Assembly (NCBI GenBank): GCA_020722765.1
Contig: DYKD01000022.1
Span: forward strand, 1 to 42,809
Length of the DNA stretch: 42,809 nt
Source of the DNA: Brevinema andersonii
Lineage (GTDB): Bacteria; Spirochaetota; DYKD01
Direction: 5' to 3'
Part shown: positions 34,856 to 42,387 of the stretch, piece by piece
How positions within the stretch are numbered: the first letter of the stretch is position 1
Layout of the letters: each line of letters begins with the position of its first letter
Notes under the pieces: generated by a model
Database searches by the model: none
What the model was told of the DNA's origin: nothing
The model's input: the letters and a program-made list of their open reading frames with translations, nothing else
Position numbers and translations under genes: made by a program

Positions 34856-35751
34856 CCTAATTTTATCATTCTCTCAAGAGGTTTTCGTGCCTGGTCCATC
34901 AGTCTTGCATCCAGTATGATTTCATGCTTCATCTCTTTCAACGCATCAAGGAGGGATTGCGCTTTTGTCTTTTTCATATTCTGACATGTCAAAGCAGGTT
35001 CCATCCCATAAAACACTTTTTGAGGAAGTTCTTTCCGCAGACGATGGTTCATACCCTGTTCCGTCACAATGATGAACTCCCTGTCAGGGGATTGGGAAGC
35101 GTAACGGATCATCCCGCTTGTGCTTTCAACAGCGTCTGCAAGATTGAGCACTGACATAGGACATTCAGGATGAGCGATCACCTTGGCAAGAGGATGTTTT
35201 TTCTTCACCTCAAGGAGACGGTCTGGACGGACAGTCTCATGGACAATGCAATACCCCTGGTTGCAGATAAGTTTCTTTTTTGTGAACTTCTGTGTCCAAG
35301 CGCCAAGGTTCCTATCTGGGATAAAAATGACTTCCTCTTGAGGGATGGCTTCCACTACATGAGTGGCATTCGCAGAAGTGCAACAATAATCACTAAGAGC
35401 CTTGATACCAATATTGGAATTGACATAAGAGACAACAGCAGCTCCAGGATGTTCTGTTTTCATTGCAAGAAGCTGATCTTCTGTGATCATGTCAGCCAAC
35501 GGACATCCCGCGTTCATCTCTGGAAGAAGCACGGTTTTTTCCGGAGAGAGTATCTTGGCAGTCTCAGCCATAAAACGCACACCTGCAAATACAATCACCT
35601 TCTCGGTCATGGATGCCGCTTTGCGGGACAGTTCAAGAGAATCACCGACAATATCAGCAAGGTCCTGGACTTCAGGAAGCTGATAGTTATGAGCGAGAAT
35701 GACAGCATTCCTGCTCTTTTTGAGTTCTTTGATTTCATCTTGTATATTCAT
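34852..35751 (-). CDS. nadA: Quinolinate synthase A
   Basis: 299 residues, standard length. The N-terminal substrate region is AVILAHNYQLPEVQDLADIV with GDSLELSRKA. Three cysteines fit the 4Fe-4S ligands: C83 (NAGCPLADM), C168 (NQGYCIVHE) and C256 (EPALTCQNMK). VIAHPECPMSVLNLADAVES and EQGMNHRL are also family segments. It condenses iminoaspartate with dihydroxyacetone phosphate to quinolinate for NAD synthesis. The ATG lies exactly 6 nt after a TATATT -10 box, which predicts a leaderless mRNA. nadB and nadC are not in the window. It heads a unit with the unknown protein and the hybrid kinase. Confidence 0.95.
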   Translation of the reverse strand: MNIQDEIKELKKSRNAVILAHNYQLPEVQDLADIVGDSLELSRKAASMTEKVIVFAGVRFMAETAKILSPEKTVLLPEMNAGCPLADMITEDQLLAMKTEHPGAAVVSYVNSNIGIKALSDYCCTSANATHVVEAIPQEEVIFIPDRNLGAWTQKFTKKKLICNQGYCIVHETVRPDRLLEVKKKHPLAKVIAHPECPMSVLNLADAVESTSGMIRYASQSPDREFIIVTEQGMNHRLRKELPQKVFYGMEPALTCQNMKKTKAQSLLDALKEMKHEIILDARLMDQARKPLERMIKLG

Positions 35752-35757
35752 AGGTTA

Positions 35758-35786
35758 AATATAACCAAAAAGAGAAGTTTGGTCAA
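35758..35786 (-). promoter_or_regulatory. Leaderless promoter of nadA
   Basis: Minus strand: TTGACC (35786-35781), 17-nt spacer, TATATT (35763-35758), six bases, then ATG at 35751. A degenerate copy of the CCAAAAAAAG motif (35765-35774) lies in the spacer. Confidence 0.7.
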
Positions 35787-35810
35787 TTTGAAAAAAGGCT
35801 TTGCAGATAT

Positions 35811-35840
35811 GGCTTTTTTTAGTATATACCAAAAAAAGCC
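35811..35840. repeat. Near-perfect 30-bp palindrome with GTATATAC core
   Basis: GGCTTTTTTT-A-GTATATAC-C-AAAAAAAGCC: the arms match exactly apart from one A/C pair. It lies between the divergent nadA and AAA-ATPase promoters. It is read here as an operator; on its own it could also fold as a hairpin. Confidence 0.75.
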
Positions 35841-35870
35841 ATGGCAAATTTGACTATATACCAAAAAAAG
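35823..35870. repeat. Two direct copies of TATATACCAAAAAAAG, 32 bp apart
   Basis: Exact 16-base copies at 35823-35838 and 35855-35870. The first is one half of the palindrome; the second fills the -35/-10 spacer of the AAA-ATPase promoter. A weaker copy (CCAAAAAGAG, 35765-35774) lies 64 bp further left, in the nadA promoter spacer. Confidence 0.75.
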
Positions 35871-35878
35871 ACTATATT
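35850..35878 (+). promoter_or_regulatory. Leaderless promoter of the DUF4143-type ATPase gene
   Basis: TTGACT (35850-35855), 17-nt spacer, TATATT (35873-35878), six bases, then ATG at 35885. A repeat copy occupies the spacer. Confidence 0.7.
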
Positions 35879-35884
35879 TGATAT

Positions 35885-37105
35885 ATGATAGAACGGGTTT
35901 TTTACAAACATATTTTCAACCCAACATTGTCTCCACAAATGCGTTTTATTTCAGGTCCTAGAAGATCAGGAAAAACGACTTTGGCTAAAATGTTCCTAAC
36001 GAATTCTGGATATCCTACATCATATTACAATTGGGACTCTAAAGATATTCGATCAAAATATAGGAAAGACTCTCTTTTTTTCATGTCGGATTTCCCAATC
36101 AACGCCCAGCATAAGCGAAAAACTCTCTGTTTTGATGAAATCCATAAAATTCATAAGTGGAAAAATATTCTAAAACAAACCTATGACCAGTATCACGATG
36201 AAATTGATATCATCGTAACAGGAAATTCGCGTTTAGAACTGTTCAGAAAATCGGGTGACAGTTTAGCTGGTCGATACATGACTTTCAGATTGTATCCTAT
36301 ACTTCTTTCAGAATTCATCCCCGGCCAACAGGAAAGATTAAACCCGTCTGAGGAAGCATCGGTTTTTATTGAAAAACGGCTTTCAAAAAAGAATGACTCT
36401 TCCAAAGAAGCATTGGAAACATTGCTAACTCATAGCGGATTTCCCGAACCCCTTCTTAAAGCTAATACTCTCTTCTCAAAAAAATGGAGGGAAACATATT
36501 CGGACGCACTCATCCATGAAGATCTTCGCGACCTGTCCAGGGTCATTGAATTGGATAATATTGAAAAATTACTTGAACTACTTCCTTCGCGCATCGGTTC
36601 TCCCCTTTCCATAAATTCCCTACGAGAAGAGATCGAAGTTAGTTTCTCAGCAGTTAAAAACTGGTTGATGCATCTTGACAAACTGTTCTATATCTTCAGC
36701 ATTACTCCCTACTCCAAGAAAGTTGCGCGCTCAATTAAAAAGGAGGTGAAATGCTACTTTTATGACTGGGGCCTATGTAATAATGCCAGCAATAGATTTG
36801 AAAACTATGTGGCAACAGAACTCTTAACACTTTGTGAATTGTGGAATAACGCAACCGCATCAAATTATAGATTGCATTATGTAAGAACACGTGATGGGAA
36901 AGAGACTGACTTTCTGTTACTCAAAGAAGAGAAACCCTGGTTACTGATAGAAGTTAAGCTATCCAACAGTGAAGTGTCAAATCACCATATTGCTCTTGCA
37001 GAAAAACTTGGCAACATTCCTTTTCTACAACTAACCAATTGCAATATTGAACCCAAGCGGATCAGTAAAAATGGATTTGTTATCCCCGCCAATAGATTTT
37101 TTTAG
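35885..37105 (+). CDS. AAA-family ATPase with DUF4143 C-terminal domain
   Basis: 406 residues. N-terminal AAA_14 core: Walker A FISGPRRSGKTTLAKM (residues ~22-36), Walker B KTLCFDEIHKIHKWKN, and sensor-like IIVTGNSRLELF followed by the family's LAGRYMTFRLYPILLSEF. The C-terminal DUF4143 part has FYDWGLCNNASNRFENYVAT and the PD-(D/E)xK-like strand pair KETDFLLLKEEKPWLLIEVK. Such proteins are widespread, often patchily distributed; cellular role unproven. There is no Shine-Dalgarno site. The DNA looks more AT-rich than its neighbours. The lone position between housekeeping genes, with operator repeats in its promoter, hints at acquisition. It converges on the GH13 gene with a 14-bp gap. Confidence 0.9.
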   Translation: MIERVFYKHIFNPTLSPQMRFISGPRRSGKTTLAKMFLTNSGYPTSYYNWDSKDIRSKYRKDSLFFMSDFPINAQHKRKTLCFDEIHKIHKWKNILKQTYDQYHDEIDIIVTGNSRLELFRKSGDSLAGRYMTFRLYPILLSEFIPGQQERLNPSEEASVFIEKRLSKKNDSSKEALETLLTHSGFPEPLLKANTLFSKKWRETYSDALIHEDLRDLSRVIELDNIEKLLELLPSRIGSPLSINSLREEIEVSFSAVKNWLMHLDKLFYIFSITPYSKKVARSIKKEVKCYFYDWGLCNNASNRFENYVATELLTLCELWNNATASNYRLHYVRTRDGKETDFLLLKEEKPWLLIEVKLSNSEVSNHHIALAEKLGNIPFLQLTNCNIEPKRISKNGFVIPANRFF

Positions 37106-37119
37106 TCATCTTATCAATG

Positions 37120-38841
37120 TCACTCATCTGCATATTCCATTCTAAAAGCCCGTATGCCACAAGGTTCAATACTCATTTCAAAAAAATCTGATTTGACGGG
37201 TTTGATTGTCTGATGGATCAAATCCCTTAAAACAAGAATCAACCCATGCTTTTTCCACGCAGAACAATCCAAGGAAATCGTGTGAGTGCCATGAGTATCC
37301 AGATTCGCACAAAGAATAAAACGGTCTTCACCAGAATCATGATCCTCGCGCAAAGCAACAATAAGAGCCCCATGCCCCTTATCAATAAACTGGATATTAT
37401 TGCCCTGTTCAAATGCGGGATAATCCGATTGAATACGATTAATCAACTTTATCATAGGAGAATACTTTTCTGGAGTCGTTGATTCCACTTTGAGATTACG
37501 TCCAATAAACTCGACTTTTTTCAGGACACCATGCTCTGCCCCTTGTACAAATCCTGTTTGACCAGTTGACATCAAAGCTGTTACAAAATAACGTGGAACA
37601 ACAGCATCAGGAGAGCCATAAATCTGCGCAGGAGAGCCAGTATCATGAGTGGACACCGGAGTGAGAAATCTCAGTTTTCTGGAAATCTCATGGATGTATT
37701 TCAGATAAACACGCAAATTTTCAGCAAAGGGATATTCCCAAGGATTCGCAAGCAACAGATTCAAGTCTGATTCAGAAACAGCCTTTAACAGAGTATTTGA
37801 ATCTGAAAAAAATTCAGCCTGTACAACAAGTTTTGGAAAGGATTTTCTCAACTTGCCCAGCATGGAAGCCATGAACTGTTGATGACTGGAATGAAGATTA
37901 TCCAACCTGATCATACCGCCAGTATAATCCGCATAGTAAGACCAGAAGAACACATAATCCTCCATATATTGCCAGAGCTCTTCTTTCATCTGTTGTTCAG
38001 GGACGTCATAGTTGATTCGTGCCAGGTCTGTCCATTTGATCCAACTGTTCATGTGCCAGCATCCTGCACGCAGGAGACCATCAGGTTCATTCTTGTCAGG
38101 CACAATCCACTCTGGAGAGCGCTTTACCATTTCACTGTCAATACCGACATGGTTCAACACCAGATCAAGGCAAAGCGCTATTCCTTCAGATTTTGCAAAC
38201 CTTACAAAATCCTCAAACTGGTCCAGTCCAGGACGAGAGTCAGAGGGATCAAGATAGGAAGGGTCAATATCAAAAAGGTCCGCCGCAGCATAAGGACTTT
38301 CAGATTTTCCCATACGCGTAATGGGAAGAAGATGGACCATTGTAAAACCCATGTCACGTATCCGAAGAAGCTCCTCTTTCCAGTTACCAATATGTCCTGA
38401 TGCAGTGGGAATCAATGTATACAGCCTGATGTTCCGGCTGTTGCATGGATCAACAATCACTTTTGTAAATGACGTCCTGTCCATAAACCAGTGGACTCCA
38501 TCATCAAACGAATACTTCAACTTGAAAAGGAAAATACCGGTTCTGGAAGGCATAAGCGTAATGGCAAATCTCATTCCCTGGACATGTGAAAACCCAAGTT
38601 CTTCCCATTGGCCTTCAGCAGCAAGAATGTTTGTGTAAAGAAACACTTTTGGCTGATTCACCGCATTCCTGAATTCAACCTCCAGGACAAGCGGTTCATC
38701 ACAATAAATACGGAAAAAATCATTCTGCACAACTGACCACGAACGTAGCAACTGGCCTTCCTCACTAATACGCACATTCTGAATTTTGAAAGCCGGAATC
38801 TTCGGTCGTTTAAGTCCTTCTTGTATTTTCGTTTTCATCAT
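37120..38841 (-). CDS. GH13 alpha-amylase-family enzyme, debranching-type motifs
   Basis: 573 residues, no signal peptide, so cytoplasmic. An N-terminal beta-sandwich (~1-140) precedes the TIM barrel. Catalytic regions: I LCLDLVLNHVGID; II GGMIRLDNLHSSHQ with the nucleophile aspartate; III LVVQAEFFSD with the acid/base glutamate; IV PVSTHDTGSPAQ with the third acid. RLDN-HS and AEFF resemble the glucanotransferase half of eukaryote-type glycogen debranching enzyme and GlgE-like enzymes rather than secreted amylases. The C-terminal domain is beta-rich. It probably acts on glycogen or maltodextrin. Its ATG overlaps the SWIM gene's stop, making it the third gene of the SNF2-SWIM unit, an odd pairing. 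ATGATG gives two possible starts. Confidence 0.85.
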   Translation of the reverse strand: MMKTKIQEGLKRPKIPAFKIQNVRISEEGQLLRSWSVVQNDFFRIYCDEPLVLEVEFRNAVNQPKVFLYTNILAAEGQWEELGFSHVQGMRFAITLMPSRTGIFLFKLKYSFDDGVHWFMDRTSFTKVIVDPCNSRNIRLYTLIPTASGHIGNWKEELLRIRDMGFTMVHLLPITRMGKSESPYAAADLFDIDPSYLDPSDSRPGLDQFEDFVRFAKSEGIALCLDLVLNHVGIDSEMVKRSPEWIVPDKNEPDGLLRAGCWHMNSWIKWTDLARINYDVPEQQMKEELWQYMEDYVFFWSYYADYTGGMIRLDNLHSSHQQFMASMLGKLRKSFPKLVVQAEFFSDSNTLLKAVSESDLNLLLANPWEYPFAENLRVYLKYIHEISRKLRFLTPVSTHDTGSPAQIYGSPDAVVPRYFVTALMSTGQTGFVQGAEHGVLKKVEFIGRNLKVESTTPEKYSPMIKLINRIQSDYPAFEQGNNIQFIDKGHGALIVALREDHDSGEDRFILCANLDTHGTHTISLDCSAWKKHGLILVLRDLIHQTIKPVKSDFFEMSIEPCGIRAFRMEYADE

Positions 38842-39629
38842 TTTTTCTTTTTCCCTGATTTGACACCACGAGAACGACTTTTAACTTTCTCTGGAAACGC
38901 TTTTTCCTCCATATCCACCCCAAAAACATCTGACAAGTCATCACTATCCATGATCCTTGAACTCTTGACAGGTTTCTTGCGCAAAAGTCCCTTGACCTGC
39001 TTTTCAGCGACTGTAGAAACAAGGCTTTCCATTTCCACTGAACGAAGCTTAAAAAACAGGGAAGGATCCCTGTCAAGCTTCACTCCCACGCCGAACAATG
39101 TAGCAGCCACATGCTTGCACATGTGTGCCCAGTCTGGACAGGAACAATTGAATTTTATTTCTTTTGGCGCAGGAAAAAGTCCATCTCCTTTGGTCATAAA
39201 AACGTCCTCAAGCTCCTTTGGGAATTTTCCGTTTAGCAACTCCTGCATTGAGCCTATCTTCTTTTCACATTTCCTGGATATTGTTTTCAACTTTTTAGGA
39301 GAAATCCTGTCGATTTTTATTTCAACCTCATAAGGTTTTGTACTGCTTCCTTGGACAAGAGACGTTATCAGTCCTTTTTCTATTTTAAGATCCAATACGG
39401 ATCCATTCCTAAGGTAACTTCTACCCCTGCCAATCCTGTTTGAATAATCAGAATAACGTACAAGATTCGCATTCCAGGCTTTTCCCCACCAGGAGAGAGC
39501 CATCTTGTTTCCTTCAACAGTCACTGGCTCCAGATTATGACCTTTCTTGCTCATAGTTTCCAGCTGTCTCTTCGCTTTCGCACGCTTACTGGCAACAGAT
39601 TCATAAGGTTTCCAACCATAAAACGACAT
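38838..39629 (-). CDS. SWIM zinc-finger protein
   Basis: 263 residues. The SWIM motif CxCxnCxH is visible as FNCSCPDWAHMCKHVAATLF near residue 165. Residues 1-110 hold the module common to helicase-linked SWIM proteins (MALSWWGKAWNANLVRYSDY with RGRSYLRNGSVLDL). The tail is basic (SRSRGVKSGKKKK), consistent with nucleic-acid binding. Bacterial SWIM proteins are frequently encoded next to SNF2-type helicases, as here: it follows the helicase by 28 bp with AGGAG before the ATG. Role inferred: DNA-binding partner of the helicase. Its TGA overlaps the ATG of the GH13 gene. Confidence 0.85.
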   Translation of the reverse strand: MSFYGWKPYESVASKRAKAKRQLETMSKKGHNLEPVTVEGNKMALSWWGKAWNANLVRYSDYSNRIGRGRSYLRNGSVLDLKIEKGLITSLVQGSSTKPYEVEIKIDRISPKKLKTISRKCEKKIGSMQELLNGKFPKELEDVFMTKGDGLFPAPKEIKFNCSCPDWAHMCKHVAATLFGVGVKLDRDPSLFFKLRSVEMESLVSTVAEKQVKGLLRKKPVKSSRIMDSDDLSDVFGVDMEEKAFPEKVKSRSRGVKSGKKKK

Positions 39630-39657
39630 ATTGTTCTCCTATGAAAAAATATTTATA

Positions 39658-42291
39658 TTAGTTCAATGTAAAAAGTTCTATAAGCTGCTTGTTGTCCATT
39701 TCTGTAATCCATGTCTCTCCTGCAGCAGGCAACAGATCATTGGACAACTTCCTTTTGTCTTCTATCATCAGATCGATTTTTTCTTCAATCGTTCCTTTTG
39801 AAATCATCTTGTGGACAAGGACATTCCTGGTCTGACCAATACGAAACACACGGTCAGTCGCCTGATTTTCCACAGCAGGATTCCACCACCTGTCAAAATG
39901 AACGACATGGTTGGCACTTGTAAGATTCAAGCCCACACCGCCAGCTTTCAAAGAAAGCACAAGATAGGGAACATACTCATCACCCTGGAATTTATCAACA
40001 ATCCCTTTTCTCTTTTTAACAGGGATTTCACCATGAAAAACAAGTCCCTTATGACCGAACACACAAGACAAGAAATCATCCAACGGAGAAGTCATCTCCT
40101 TGAATTGCGTGAACACCAGCACCCTCTCCCTCTTTTCCTTGATCGTCTCACATATCTCACGCAACCTTGCGAACTTACCACTTTCCAGTTCTGGATATGA
40201 TCCACTCCCAAGGTATTGATCCGGATGATTACATATCTGCTTGAATTTCATGAGGGAGGAGAGGATGAGCCCTTTTCTGGAAATATCATCTTTAGACTGG
40301 AAGATTTTTACAGCCAATTCCTTGACAAGAGACTGATACAAGACGACCTGTTTCTTAGTCAGATCAGCATAGCTCTTCATCTCAACTTTTTCAGGCAAAT
40401 CATGGATGATGGACTTATCAGTCTTAAGACGCCTGAGAAGGAATGGCGATATGACTTTTTTCAACATGCCATAACCGCCTGATTCCTTCATTTTTTTGGA
40501 TAAAGAGGTGAATTCTTTTGCGCTTCCCAACAGACCCGGGTTTATGAAATCAAAAACAGACCAAAGATCAGATAGACGGTTTTCAACAGGTGTTCCTGTA
40601 AGTGCAATCTTTGACTTTGCCTTAAGCCGCTTCACAGCACGTGTCTGTTTTGTACCTGGATTCTTAATGGCCTGGGCTTCATCTATGATGACAAGAGACC
40701 ATTCATGTTCTGTTACCCATTCATACCTGTCTACAAATCCATACGTCGTTATGACTACATCATATTTCCCTTTCTCTGGAATCGCCTTGCCCATGGAGGG
40801 ATGTGCGATATAAAAAGTGATTTCCGGTGCAAATTTCCTCAACTCGCTGATCCAGTTCGAAATAAGGGATGCAGGAACAACAAGCAATGAATTGAGATTT
40901 TTCTGTTCCTTCCGCTTGGCACAAAGCATGGCAATCACCTGCACTGTCTTCCCCAGACCCATATCGTCAGCCAGACAGGAACCAAAACCGAATGAATCCA
41001 GATTCCTGAGCCATCGCATCCCGATTGCCTGATAAGGTCGCAATTCCGCACGTAACCCCGGGATGCTTTTATCTTCTATTTTTTCTGGAGCTGATTTCAT
41101 CCTGTCCAGAAAAGAATCTATCCAAGCACCGTTTTTTACTTCAACCAAACCGGAATTCTCTCCAACGTCTATCCGTTTTTCTGAAGATAGCTGGAGTTTC
41201 AAAGCTTCGAAAAAGGTGATTCCTTCTGCAGAAACCATCTTGTTAGCCTTTTCATAGGCATCCAATGTGGCCTGAAGCTTTTCACGGTCAATCTCTATCC
41301 ATTTCCCTTTGATATGTGCCAAACCTTCTGTCTGTGCCAACAGCATCTTCAGTTCTTTCACACTGACCGTTTCACCATCGAGAGCGATTGAAACATCGAA
41401 CGAGAGCAATGATTCAGCGTTCATATAGGAAGGTCCCTTCTCACCCACCTTGACCACCACTTTCACATTTGTTGTTTTCCGTTTCCACCAGTCAGGAATA
41501 CGGCTTAATATGCCACACTCCTCATAAAGAGATGTTTCTTTCAAGACAACATACGCCTCATCAGCAGAAAGATAAAGAGGATGAAAAATCTCACCTGACT
41601 CCAGGATTTCAGAAACAAACTTGCTTTTCTGTGCGGCAAGCTGGACTGTACCCAGCAATTCCATCAGCTTCTTGCTGTTCTTGCCAAGCTCCAGAAGGGC
41701 ATTCCTGAGAGGAAGATGTTTCAACCTGTTTGAGACAGTAACATCAGCAGTATAGGTGACTAAGAAGGCAAAAGGGTTCTCCTCCTTGCTTTCTACAAGA
41801 TGGAAAAAAATCCTTCCTGCAAGATGGACATGCGCTCCCCAGCCTTGCAGAATCTTTTCAACAGGTTCCTCATTATGCGTGACCTCATTGACATAGGCAG
41901 ACTGAAGCTGTTCCCATAACTTTTCCACCCATGAAGAATCAACAGATTCACTCCCTACAAGAAATGGAAGCGACTGCAAAATACGTTCAGTATCAGAGGC
42001 TTCCAACACAACTGTAGCCTTTTGCCTTACTTTCCCTATTTCAGGAATCTGTGACAATCCTCTTATGAATAGGAAACAAAGCTCACGCAACCAGGAAAGA
42101 GACGATGACAGCGGAACATTCTTGTCAGAAGATCCTAGATATAGGAGCGAAAGCCCCTTGTTTTCATTATATTTACTGAAGATATGTTCCTGTAAAAGGG
42201 ACTGGCTTTTACTGACGACTGAATCATCATCAACCCAATCCAATTCGAAATGTCCTTCAGGATGAGCAATAAAAACAAGTTCACGATGCAT
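39658..42291 (-). CDS. SNF2-family (Swi2/Snf2, bacterial RapA-like group) DNA-dependent ATPase
   Basis: 877 residues from the ATG at 42291, which has GGGAG 4 nt ahead; a GTG at 42312 lacks one. Residues 1-400 are the bacterial SNF2-associated region. RecA lobe 1: RPYQAIGMRWLRNL, motif I LADDMGLGKTVQVI, motif II VIIDEAQAIKN (DEAQ), motif III ALTGTPVENRLSDLW. Lobe 2: LVFTQFKEM, motif V LKAGGVGLNLTSANHVVHFD, motif VI QATDRVFRIGQ. It should translocate on duplex DNA and remodel protein-DNA complexes or help restart stalled RNA polymerase; the target is unknown. It heads the SNF2-SWIM-GH13 unit. Confidence 0.92.
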   Translation of the reverse strand: MHRELVFIAHPEGHFELDWVDDDSVVSKSQSLLQEHIFSKYNENKGLSLLYLGSSDKNVPLSSSLSWLRELCFLFIRGLSQIPEIGKVRQKATVVLEASDTERILQSLPFLVGSESVDSSWVEKLWEQLQSAYVNEVTHNEEPVEKILQGWGAHVHLAGRIFFHLVESKEENPFAFLVTYTADVTVSNRLKHLPLRNALLELGKNSKKLMELLGTVQLAAQKSKFVSEILESGEIFHPLYLSADEAYVVLKETSLYEECGILSRIPDWWKRKTTNVKVVVKVGEKGPSYMNAESLLSFDVSIALDGETVSVKELKMLLAQTEGLAHIKGKWIEIDREKLQATLDAYEKANKMVSAEGITFFEALKLQLSSEKRIDVGENSGLVEVKNGAWIDSFLDRMKSAPEKIEDKSIPGLRAELRPYQAIGMRWLRNLDSFGFGSCLADDMGLGKTVQVIAMLCAKRKEQKNLNSLLVVPASLISNWISELRKFAPEITFYIAHPSMGKAIPEKGKYDVVITTYGFVDRYEWVTEHEWSLVIIDEAQAIKNPGTKQTRAVKRLKAKSKIALTGTPVENRLSDLWSVFDFINPGLLGSAKEFTSLSKKMKESGGYGMLKKVISPFLLRRLKTDKSIIHDLPEKVEMKSYADLTKKQVVLYQSLVKELAVKIFQSKDDISRKGLILSSLMKFKQICNHPDQYLGSGSYPELESGKFARLREICETIKEKRERVLVFTQFKEMTSPLDDFLSCVFGHKGLVFHGEIPVKKRKGIVDKFQGDEYVPYLVLSLKAGGVGLNLTSANHVVHFDRWWNPAVENQATDRVFRIGQTRNVLVHKMISKGTIEEKIDLMIEDKRKLSNDLLPAAGETWITEMDNKQLIELFTLN

Positions 42292-42324
42292 AGGACTCCC
42301 TTTTGACTCCACGGCCAGGAATCA

Positions 42325-42354
42325 TTTATGTTTTCATAATATAAATATTGTCAA
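42325..42354 (-). promoter_or_regulatory. Probable promoter of SNF2-SWIM-GH13
   Basis: Minus strand: TTGACA (42354-42349), 18-nt spacer, CATAAA (42330-42325). The -35 is perfect and the -10 weak. Confidence 0.45.
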
Positions 42355-42387
42355 GCAAAGAGTCAAAGGTTCTGGAAGTAACTATTA

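Noticed and set aside
35170-35853. 227-codon plus-strand frame overlapping nadA
   Set aside because: nadA on the other strand has its full family signature with cluster cysteines; this frame is its shadow.
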